Part shown: positions 39,104 to 46,370 of the stretch, in pieces
How the letters are laid out: each line of letters begins with the position of its first letter
How positions within the stretch are numbered: position 1 is the stretch's first letter
From: an uncultured Clostridia bacterium
GTDB taxonomy: Bacteria; Bacillota; Clostridia; Christensenellales; Borkfalkiaceae
Length of the DNA stretch: 49,242 nt
Assembly (NCBI GenBank): GCA_937912025.1
Contig: CALDOZ010000048.1
Coordinates: forward strand, 1-49,242
Direction: 5' to 3'
The notes under the pieces: generated by a model
What the model was told of the DNA's origin: nothing
The model's input: only the letters and a program-made list of their open reading frames with translations
The model's database searches: none
Made by a program: the position numbers and the translations under genes

Positions 39104-41869
39104 TTATATTTCAATTTTTACAGTATTAATAGAATACGGTTTAACGTTAATATTTACTCCATTAACATCAAAATCAAGTATTTCAAGGATATTTTCAACC
39201 CCGTCGCATAAATACGCTTGTTTAACGCCGTTAATATTTATATTAGCAAGTGTATCGTTACCGTCGGTTTCAACAACGCGTAATATGTAACCACCGTCAA
39301 CAGCCTTAAACGAAGTAAGCATAGCGCCTTTAACGTCGACTAAACTTGCCGTTAAAGGTAAAGTTCCCTTACCTGCTTTAACGCTAATATAACTAATAGG
39401 CGTGCGTTGGCGTTCTGCTTGCTTTAATAATTCTAAGTTGCTAGTATATTTAACGGTAGATATTTTAATATTTATTTCGTGAGTAATATTTTCTGGGCAT
39501 TGTTCAGGAGCATAAGAGTTTCTAATAAGCGAAACTTTCATGCCTTCGTTTGAGCCCTTAAATCCATTTTTACCTTCGCTTTGTAACATTAAACCGTTGC
39601 CGTTTGCGTCTAAACCACAAATAAACGATAAACTTGGCTCGTCAAACCTATCTTCACTAACTCTTTCAATTACCCCATAAGGAATATCGTATAAATATTT
39701 GTCAAACGGAACGTTTAATTTATATTCTAACGACTTAACAAAGTTTAAATCTCTATCTTGTTCGTGGAAGAAAATTTTACTATCTAAATTAATAACCCCC
39801 GCTTGTAACGATACGCGCATAGTCATTTTACTTGACTCGCCGAATTTAACTGAATATTCAATAGTTTTAATAACATTGCCGTTTTTATAAATTTTGTTAC
39901 GGAATCGGTCTTCAGTAATTGCAAAATCTACTATCGGTTCTTCCTTAACTGGACTGCCTTGTACCCACGACGTCATACCACTTGCAACACCTTCGTGAAT
40001 TAAATTATAAAAACCTAATTGACTATCACTTTCGTATGTTTTACCACTAATTTTATCGGTAATTTTTTTAATGCAACCATTTTTATCGTTAATTTCAACA
40101 CATAAATATTCATCTTCTAAAACGTATTTTGGATTATACTCGGTTATAGGCTCATTCCACAATTTATTTATAATAAGTTTTTTATTCTCATCACTAATCA
40201 CTATAAGTTTATAGCCCATACTTGGCATTTTAACCTTAACGTAAAGGTAATTATAGTAGTGTAAAAACTCCTTATTTTTAGTAGTGTCTACTTCAAAATC
40301 AACGTCATTACCATCGCCGTCAGTTACCTTTAAGAAGTCAAATTCGCCGTCATAGTCGTAAATTCTAATTTTAACAATAAATTCACCTTCGGTAGACGGA
40401 TTGTAAAGAAGATACAATCTTCTATTGCCTACTTCAGTTTCGCCATAAATAATTTGACTAGAAATTTGACCTCCCTGTCCAGCAAGCGCACCGTAACCAG
40501 TACCTATTTCAAGTTCGTTTTTGCTTATAAATTTTACAGTGTTTAAATTGTCGGCAATAGTTTTTAAAGCGTAAGATTTGTTAACTGCACATTGAGCCTT
40601 TAATTCTTGCGATTTACCCATAGAATATTCTCTCGTATCAATTACGCCACTACCTGGCAAAATATCGTGAAAATGATTAAATAATTGATTACGCCAAGGC
40701 GTTGTTAACGCTTTTTCATCTACTTTTTTATTAGCGTAAACTTGCGCTAAAGCCATAGCCTTTTCAGTTTCTATTAAAATTCTTCCGTCTTCTGCGTTGG
40801 CTTTTTTAATGCGCGATTGCGAAGTGTAGCAACCCGTAAACACCTTATTTAATTCGCCTTTAAAGGTAGGAATATTTAAGTTTTCACTATCGATATAATT
40901 AAACCAAGTTTGATAGTTAGAAAAAGTTAGTTTAGGCATAATAGGCCACGATTGCATATCGATTATATAGTTTAAATCGCGTCTTGTAGGTCCGCCACCG
41001 TGATCACCTACGCCGTACACTTTAAGGTATTTATTTATACCCCATTTTTTCATACGAGATACGTATCCTAAAAACGACTCTTTTCTAATAATATCCATGT
41101 ACCATTCTTCTTCGCAAAAATTGATAACGCTTGCGCCTGACGGTGCTACCCAGCGATATATATCGTTAGGCTTGCTACCACGACAATGATACATATATTT
41201 AACACCGCCTTTACTTAGAATTTCAGGCATATTTTGGTTATGTCCAAAAGTGTCTGGTTCGTATGCGATATTTAAACTATCAGCGTTAATATTTAAAAGT
41301 TTAGAAAGATAGTTTTTAGTTTCTAAAATATGACGTGATAAATCTTCGCCAGACGCCATATTTTTATCACCTTCAACCCATTGAGAAGCAGTAACTTCCC
41401 ATCTGCCTTCTTTTATTCTTTGCTTAATTTTTTCAAGCATTTCTTTGTCATATTTTTCAACGATTTCATAAACGGATGCTTGCGATTGAGAAAATTTAAA
41501 CTGAGGATATTCATCCATTAAACGAAGCATTGTTTCAAACGTAGATAACGTTATTGCTACCGTTTCGTCGTACGCCCACATCCAGTTCATATCGATATGC
41601 GCGTGCGCTACCAATAAAAGTTCATACTTTTTACAATCACTTACCATTACTTCAAGTTCTTTTTCGAAATTGTTTAAAGCAATAGACGTAACTGCGCCGT
41701 CTTTAATATAACTTTCATAAACGTTATCAACCGCTTTTTTGATAATCGCGTCATACTTATTACCGTTAACGTTACTAACTTCAACGGCATAGTTTATTTC
41801 AGCGTATAGGCGGTTGCAATTATAATTATCTATTTTGTCTAACTTTGCTATAAAATCGTAGTTGATCAT
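39104..41869 (-). CDS. Glycoside hydrolase family 38 alpha-mannosidase
   Basis: This 921-residue alpha-mannosidase of family GH38 removes alpha-linked mannose from glycan fragments in a zinc-dependent retaining reaction. The N-terminal catalytic domain contains AHAHIDMNWMW (zinc His and Asp, about 95), ASQWVEGDKNMASGEDLSRH (about 167) and the nucleophile region IAYEPDTFGHNQNMPEIL (Asp about 206). The beta-sandwich C-terminal domains follow. No signal peptide: intracellular. An AAGGAGAATAAAT site supports the ATG at 41869; an upstream extension to 41956 would overlap uvrB and is rejected. It sits between uvrB (16 bases upstream) and uvrA (10 bases downstream), so the repair genes and this glycosidase share a transcript. 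Confidence 0.93.
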   Translation of the reverse strand: MINYDFIAKLDKIDNYNCNRLYAEINYAVEVSNVNGNKYDAIIKKAVDNVYESYIKDGAVTSIALNNFEKELEVMVSDCKKYELLLVAHAHIDMNWMWAYDETVAITLSTFETMLRLMDEYPQFKFSQSQASVYEIVEKYDKEMLEKIKQRIKEGRWEVTASQWVEGDKNMASGEDLSRHILETKNYLSKLLNINADSLNIAYEPDTFGHNQNMPEILSKGGVKYMYHCRGSKPNDIYRWVAPSGASVINFCEEEWYMDIIRKESFLGYVSRMKKWGINKYLKVYGVGDHGGGPTRRDLNYIIDMQSWPIMPKLTFSNYQTWFNYIDSENLNIPTFKGELNKVFTGCYTSQSRIKKANAEDGRILIETEKAMALAQVYANKKVDEKALTTPWRNQLFNHFHDILPGSGVIDTREYSMGKSQELKAQCAVNKSYALKTIADNLNTVKFISKNELEIGTGYGALAGQGGQISSQIIYGETEVGNRRLYLLYNPSTEGEFIVKIRIYDYDGEFDFLKVTDGDGNDVDFEVDTTKNKEFLHYYNYLYVKVKMPSMGYKLIVISDENKKLIINKLWNEPITEYNPKYVLEDEYLCVEINDKNGCIKKITDKISGKTYESDSQLGFYNLIHEGVASGMTSWVQGSPVKEEPIVDFAITEDRFRNKIYKNGNVIKTIEYSVKFGESSKMTMRVSLQAGVINLDSKIFFHEQDRDLNFVKSLEYKLNVPFDKYLYDIPYGVIERVSEDRFDEPSLSFICGLDANGNGLMLQSEGKNGFKGSNEGMKVSLIRNSYAPEQCPENITHEINIKISTVKYTSNLELLKQAERQRTPISYISVKAGKGTLPLTASLVDVKGAMLTSFKAVDGGYILRVVETDGNDTLANININGVKQAYLCDGVENILEILDFDVNGVNINVKPYSINTVKIEI

Positions 41870-41885
41870 ATTTATTCTCCTTGTG

Positions 41886-43853
41886 CTATCTTGCAAGCAT
41901 TTTCTTTTTAAGTTTTGATATAGTATCGCGTATTTCAATACACTTTTCAAAGTCAAGATTGTTAGATGCTATTTTCATAAGTGCTTTAAGTTTTTCAATT
42001 TCTTCAGGAATATCTTTAACGCTTATATCCTTAGTTTTGTCAATCTTCTTAGTGATTTCAAGGGTATTTTTAACGTCTTTAATTATCGTTTTAGGCACAA
42101 TCCCGTTTTCGTCGTTATACTTTTGTTGAATACTTCTACGGCGTTCAGTTTCATCAATAGCGCGTTTCATACTGCCCGTTATAACGTCGGCGTACATAAT
42201 AACTCTACCCTCGCTATTTCTTGCCGTACGGCCTATCGTTTGAATAAGCGCCGTATCGCTTCTTAAAAACCCTTCTTTATCAGCGTCAAGTATGGCAACT
42301 AGTTTAACTTCGGGCATATCTAAACCTTCTCTAAGTAAGTTTATACCTACTAAAACGTCGACGTCGCCACGGCGAAGTTCTTGAATGATATCTATACGCT
42401 CAAGCGTGTCAATATCGCTATGCATATATCTCGTTTTAATTTTGCGCTCTTTAAGGTACGCCGTTAAACTCTCCGCCGTCTTTTTAGTTAAGGTGGTAAC
42501 TAAAATGCGTCCACCGTCACTAATTACTTTTTTAATCTCGCTTTCTAAATCGTCAATTTGACCTTTTATTGCCCTAACTTCAACGGTAGGATCTAAAAGC
42601 CCGGTAGGACGTATAATTTGCTCGGCAAAATTATCGGCAAGTTTAGTTTCGTACTCGGCAGGAGTTGCCGATACGCAAATCATTTGACCAACTCGAGCTT
42701 CAAACTCTTCAAATTTTAACGGGCGGTTATCAAACGCCGATTTTAGTCTAAAACCATAATCAACAAGGTTAGTTTTTCGCGATTTATCGCCGTTATACAT
42801 CGCCCTGAGTTGAGGGAGCGTCATATGACTTTCGTCAATAAAAAGTATAAAATCTTTAGGAAAATAATCTAGCAAGGTAAATGGTGGCTCGCCAGGGTTT
42901 CGCCCGTCAAAATACCTACTGTAATTTTCTACGCCACTACAATACCCGATTTCCGTCATCATTTCAATATCGTAAGTGGTGCGCTGACGAAGGCGTTGCG
43001 CTTCTAAAAGTTTACCAGCGCTTTCAAGAGCCTTAACTTCGTCATCCATATCTTTTGTAATAACGGCAAGCGCCTTAGCCATTTTTTCATTTTCAACGGC
43101 GTAGTGGCTTGCAGGGAAAATTACGGCGTGTTTTAACGTTGATATAATTTCGCCCGTAACGTAATCCATTTCGTAAATTTTATCAATTTCGTCGCCAAAA
43201 AACTCAACGCGAATAACCGTTTCTGTATTAGACGCTGGAAAAATATCTACTATATCGCCCCTAACTCTAAACGCGCTACGTTGAAAATCTATATCTTTGC
43301 GCTCGTAATGAACGGATACGAGTTTGCGCATAAGTTCATCGCGCTCTATTACCATTCCAGGACGGAGCGACACGGCAAGTTTATAATACTCTTCCGGAGC
43401 GCCAAGACCGTAAATGCAACTAACCGACGCCACCACTATAACGTCTTTTCTTTCACCTAACGCGCTCGTCGCGCTGTGGCGGAGTTTATCTATTTCGTCG
43501 TTAATAGACAAATCTTTTTCGATATAAGTATCCGTTGACGGAAGATAAGATTCGGGCTGATAATAATCGTAATACGAAACAAAGTATTCTACTGAGTTTT
43601 CGGGGAAAAACTCTCTAAATTCGTTGCAAAGTTGCGCGGCGAGAGTTTTGTTATGCGCTATTACTAAGGTTGGGCGCTGAACGCCTTCTATAACGTTAGC
43701 CATTGTAAAAGTTTTACCGCTACCAGTAACGCCAACTAAAACTTGCATTCTAAGTCCGTCGTTTACGCCGTCGATTAGTGATTTTATGGCTTGAGGTTGG
43801 TCACCCGTCGGCTTATACTTGCTATGAAGTTTAAATTTTTTTTCAAGTTCCAT
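41886..43853 (-). CDS. uvrB: Excinuclease ABC subunit B
   Basis: This 655-residue UvrB opens DNA at damage sites handed over by UvrA and positions UvrC. The helicase fold shows Walker A GVTGSGKTF (about 41), the beta-hairpin region YYDYYQPESYLPSTDTYIEKD (about 93), FIDESH, SATPAEYE, the GRILVTTLTKKTAESLT motif IV region and QTIGRTARN motif VI. The C-terminal UVR domain (about 620-655, EIEKLKALMKIASNNLDFEKCIEIRD) that contacts UvrC is present. An AAGGTGAG site precedes the ATG, with a promoter about 45 bases upstream. It is the first gene of the uvrB-GH38-uvrA operon. I see no Firmicutes LexA-box palindrome upstream. Confidence 0.97.
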   Translation of the reverse strand: MELEKKFKLHSKYKPTGDQPQAIKSLIDGVNDGLRMQVLVGVTGSGKTFTMANVIEGVQRPTLVIAHNKTLAAQLCNEFREFFPENSVEYFVSYYDYYQPESYLPSTDTYIEKDLSINDEIDKLRHSATSALGERKDVIVVASVSCIYGLGAPEEYYKLAVSLRPGMVIERDELMRKLVSVHYERKDIDFQRSAFRVRGDIVDIFPASNTETVIRVEFFGDEIDKIYEMDYVTGEIISTLKHAVIFPASHYAVENEKMAKALAVITKDMDDEVKALESAGKLLEAQRLRQRTTYDIEMMTEIGYCSGVENYSRYFDGRNPGEPPFTLLDYFPKDFILFIDESHMTLPQLRAMYNGDKSRKTNLVDYGFRLKSAFDNRPLKFEEFEARVGQMICVSATPAEYETKLADNFAEQIIRPTGLLDPTVEVRAIKGQIDDLESEIKKVISDGGRILVTTLTKKTAESLTAYLKERKIKTRYMHSDIDTLERIDIIQELRRGDVDVLVGINLLREGLDMPEVKLVAILDADKEGFLRSDTALIQTIGRTARNSEGRVIMYADVITGSMKRAIDETERRRSIQQKYNDENGIVPKTIIKDVKNTLEITKKIDKTKDISVKDIPEEIEKLKALMKIASNNLDFEKCIEIRDTISKLKKKMLAR

Positions 43854-43896
43854 AAACTCACCTTTAATTTATTTGATAAATTAACTAATTAAGTTT

Positions 43897-43925
43897 AGTA
43901 TATCATATTCAATAATTTTTTCCAA
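43897..43925 (-). promoter_or_regulatory. Promoter of the uvrB operon
   Basis: On the minus strand TTGGAA (43920-43925), a 17-base spacer and TATACT (43897-43902), about 45 bases upstream of the uvrB start. Confidence 0.65.
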
Positions 43926-44348
43926 TAGTTTAAGTAAAATTTCACTTAAAATTACTATCGACAGTCCTACCTTGTTTTGATAATTAAAACATAGCCTATG
44001 GTCGCTATTAAAACTGATACAAAAGTGGATAATAACTTTATATCAAAAAACATGTCGCGGTTACTCATTTATCACTAATTACTAAGAATTTTGTAAGTTT
44101 TGTTTGAGCGTACCCTTTCTTTATACGAAGAGCGCCAAATTGCTTTGCCTATTTTTTGTCTTTACACTATGTTCATTTATAATTTTACATATTAATTTTA
44201 AACGTGTAAACCTACTAATTCGATAGTTAATAGAGTAAATTTCAAGCTAATGTCTACAATAGGTAGAGTTTTTAAATGCAACCTATAAAAATCAATTATT
44301 TTAATACGTTAAAATATGCGCATATAAACGTTTATCGTTTATTAAAAA
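43926..44348. other. Intergenic stretch between uvrB and the winged-helix pair
   Basis: About 420 AT-rich bases lie here. Apart from one possible 33-codon membrane peptide gene (43967-44068, minus) and the uvrB promoter at its edge, I see no gene, RNA or repeat. The part from 44069 to 44348 shows no structure I can name. Confidence 0.5.
43967..44068 (-). CDS. Possible 33-residue single-helix membrane peptide
   Basis: An ATG at 44068 opens a 33-codon frame ending with TAG at 43967. It would encode a short charged start (MSNRDMFFDIK), one 20-residue hydrophobic helix (LLSTFVSVLIATIGYVLIIK) and a basic end (TR). The helix with flanking charges looks like real small membrane proteins rather than chance, but the ribosome binding site is weak (TAGTGATAA) and no homologue is known to me. 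It would be transcribed toward uvrB. Confidence 0.35.
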   Translation of the reverse strand: MSNRDMFFDIKLLSTFVSVLIATIGYVLIIKTR

Positions 44349-44373
44349 AGACCCTTAAATAATTCAAGAGCCT
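44349..44373 (-). terminator. Terminator after the winged-helix membrane pair
   Basis: On the minus strand AGGCTCTT pairs with AAGGGTCT (with G-U pairs) around a 9-base loop, followed by TTTTTT. It starts at the stop codon of the 118-residue gene. Confidence 0.7.
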
Positions 44374-44728
44374 AAAAAAGTATAAATAATAACCTGCCCG
44401 CTATAAAGGAAACGAACGCGCCAACAACTGCAAGCAAAATTTTATACTTTAAAGCGCGCATTGCCCTTTCGTTTTCCATAAGATAATTTTTACCTTTTTG
44501 ATATAGCGTTATGCAGTAAATTTCTTCGTTTAAACGCGTAGTTTTAACAACGTCAAGGTAATTTTGATCTTCTAAGCCTTGAAGTATTTTATCCAGTTCG
44601 CTCTCGCTCAAATTTTTATTTCCGCTTGGAGTTTTTGTGAGGCGTTTTGGCGTAATTAAGCACGAACTAGACTTGTTAGAAGTATCGTTTAAAATTTTTA
44701 AAATAAACTTTTCTTTTCGTGAAAGCAT
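44372..44728 (-). CDS. Membrane-anchored winged-helix-like small protein, second of pair
   Basis: This 118-residue protein has an N-terminal region resembling a winged helix (SRKEKFILKILND...SESELDKILQGLEDQNYLDVVKTTRLNEEIYCITLYQKGKNYL) and one C-terminal membrane helix (ILLAVVGAFVSFIAGRLLFILF). The ATG at 44728 follows GGGGGTAGT; an in-frame TTG at 44749 is upstream of that site. One base separates it from the stop of the neighbouring gene, which has the same plan, so they are likely a duplicated pair acting together. DNA-binding at the membrane, or a protein-protein role, is inference. Confidence 0.7.
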   Translation of the reverse strand: MLSRKEKFILKILNDTSNKSSSCLITPKRLTKTPSGNKNLSESELDKILQGLEDQNYLDVVKTTRLNEEIYCITLYQKGKNYLMENERAMRALKYKILLAVVGAFVSFIAGRLLFILF

Positions 44729-44729
44729 A

Positions 44730-45113
44730 CTACCCCCTAAGCAACGCAATCACAACGCTTGATATTACTGAACCGGCAAAAGCCCCGAAAAAAGCCGAGC
44801 AAATTACCAAACCAACAACGGACTTATACCTTGAAAAAAGTTTGACGTACGTCTTTTCATTTTCTTCGTCAACGTCAATAAACGACCTGCCTTTTTCGGT
44901 AGACGAAACACAAAAATTTTCGCCGTCATCATACTTTAAGCGTATATATCCTAAACTTGAAAGTTCGCGAATAGAGTCGTTTAAATTGTCGGTAGAATAG
45001 TTTGTGTTTTTCATAATGTCATTACAAAATTCGTTTAAAGAAATTACAACGTATCTATCGTTTGCAACCCTATTTATATAAGTTAAAAGATATTGCGAGC
45101 GTTTATCAATCAT
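44730..45113 (-). CDS. Membrane-anchored winged-helix-like small protein, first of pair
   Basis: This 127-residue protein has the same plan as its neighbour: a helical N-terminal domain with a two-strand wing (YLLTYINRVAND...DNLNDSIRELSSLGYIRLKYDDGENFCVSSTEKGRSFI) and a C-terminal hydrophobic hairpin (VVGLVICSAFFGAFAGSVISSVVIALL). It starts after CGAGGTG. I recognise no named family. The two genes are separated by one base, so a heteromer is plausible. Confidence 0.72.
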   Translation of the reverse strand: MIDKRSQYLLTYINRVANDRYVVISLNEFCNDIMKNTNYSTDNLNDSIRELSSLGYIRLKYDDGENFCVSSTEKGRSFIDVDEENEKTYVKLFSRYKSVVGLVICSAFFGAFAGSVISSVVIALLRG

Positions 45114-45286
45114 TTTACACCTCGCTTTTATTATGCTCTTTTTTACAATTTTTACTCTAAATTTAATATTAATAATTAAAACTCAAATTTTGTAATGTAT
45201 GCTAAACCTAAGACGCGTACGTTGTACTCTATTTTATAGTTAACACAGTTTTAATAATGAAACACTCAAAACTAATAACGATATTT

Positions 45287-45808
45287 CTATTTTGATATTA
45301 AATTTTTAATTTTTATAACTTTTTTAACGTAGTTTGCAGTTTGTAAAAACGGTATACTTTCCACGGTAATTTTGCCGTTTTTTTGCCATTTTATAACGTT
45401 GCCTTCGCCGGCGTTGTAACACGCTAAAACAACAACTTCATCGCTGTACTTATCAATTAAATATTTAAGATACGCCGTTCCTATATAAATGTTCGTTTTT
45501 TTGTCTTCAAGGTCAATTTGACTTTTATACGAAAAACTATCGCATATAAATTTAGCAGTAGACGGCATTACCTGCATAATACCTACCGCGCCCTTTTTAG
45601 ATTTTGCATTGCCGTTAAATTTGCTTTCGGTGTATGCAACCGCAGTTATTAACTCTTTACTTACGCTAAAAGTGTTAGATGCGCTTAATATATAATCTTT
45701 AATGCAGACGTATCTTATACCAATTATTAAATTAAAAACAATTAGCGCCGTTAAAAGCGACGCTAAAATTACTAATAAAATTCTTTTAAATATTTTTAGA
45801 AATTTCAC
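45287..45808 (-). CDS. Lytic murein transglycosylase (SLT domain)
   Basis: This 173-residue protein has a membrane anchor (ILLVILASLLTALIVFNLIIGIRYV, about 11-35) followed by a goose-lysozyme-like SLT domain. The catalytic Glu is in AVAYTESKFN (about 62), and the conserved GAVGIMQVMPSTAKFI (about 73-88) and LACYNAGEGNV (about 128-138) segments are present. Such enzymes cut peptidoglycan glycan strands outside the membrane with formation of a 1,6-anhydro bond, allowing wall remodelling. It is minimal in length. The likely start is a GTG at 45808, overlapping coaE by 23 bases, so it is the third gene of the polA-coaE run. No clear terminator follows. Confidence 0.9.
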   Translation of the reverse strand: MKFLKIFKRILLVILASLLTALIVFNLIIGIRYVCIKDYILSASNTFSVSKELITAVAYTESKFNGNAKSKKGAVGIMQVMPSTAKFICDSFSYKSQIDLEDKKTNIYIGTAYLKYLIDKYSDEVVVLACYNAGEGNVIKWQKNGKITVESIPFLQTANYVKKVIKIKNLISK

Positions 45809-46370
45809 TTACTACCGCCATAACTTTACGTTCAAGGTTTTCTTTAACCCCGTCGTTCTCTATAACAGTATGCTTAAATTTATCAATATTTTCATAATTA
45901 TATTGATTTTTTATTCTTTGAACAACTTGCTCTTTAGTTAAACCATCACGTTTTACTACCGAATTTATTCTATCGGATAAATTTCTAATTACAACGATTA
46001 CCCCGTCGTAACGCCCTTCGTAGCCCTCTTCAAAAAGTAAGGGAACTTCGTGAAAAACTATCCCATCGTATTTTTTAGAGTTTTCAAACATGTTTTGCAT
46101 TATTTTAGGGTGAGTAAACTCGTCAAGTTTGATAAGTAATTGCTTGTTATTAAAAACGACGGCGGAAATTTCCTTTTTGTCAAACCCCTTTTGCTCGTCA
46201 AACGGAATGCCTAAAACATTATAAATTTCTCGTGAAAAGCCCTTGTTTTTTATTAAATTGTTATATACGGTATCGGCGCTTAAAACGGTAAAACCATTAT
46301 CTCTTAAAATGTTAGATACAGTAGTTTTACCTGACCCTATACCACCCGTTATTGCTATAACTTTTTCCAT
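45786..46370 (-). CDS. coaE: Dephospho-CoA kinase
   Basis: This 194-residue P-loop kinase performs the last step of coenzyme A synthesis, adding the 3'-phosphate to dephospho-CoA. The P-loop GGIGSGKTT (about 8-16) is intact. The CoA-binding region (SADTVYNNLI), the lid region around HEVPLLFEEGYEGRYDGVIVV and the KNQYNYENIDKFKHTVIENDG segment are as in the family. The ATG at 46370 shares its A with the TAA stop of polA (TAATG), a standard coupling arrangement; an in-frame extension upstream lies inside polA and is rejected. The order polA-coaE is common in Firmicutes, and supports the assignment. Confidence 0.95.
   Translation of the reverse strand: MEKVIAITGGIGSGKTTVSNILRDNGFTVLSADTVYNNLIKNKGFSREIYNVLGIPFDEQKGFDKKEISAVVFNNKQLLIKLDEFTHPKIMQNMFENSKKYDGIVFHEVPLLFEEGYEGRYDGVIVVIRNLSDRINSVVKRDGLTKEQVVQRIKNQYNYENIDKFKHTVIENDGVKENLERKVMAVVSEISKNI

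Noticed and set aside
43854..43960. LexA (SOS) box upstream of uvrB
   Set aside because: I searched the upstream region for a GAAC-N4-GTTC palindrome and saw none.
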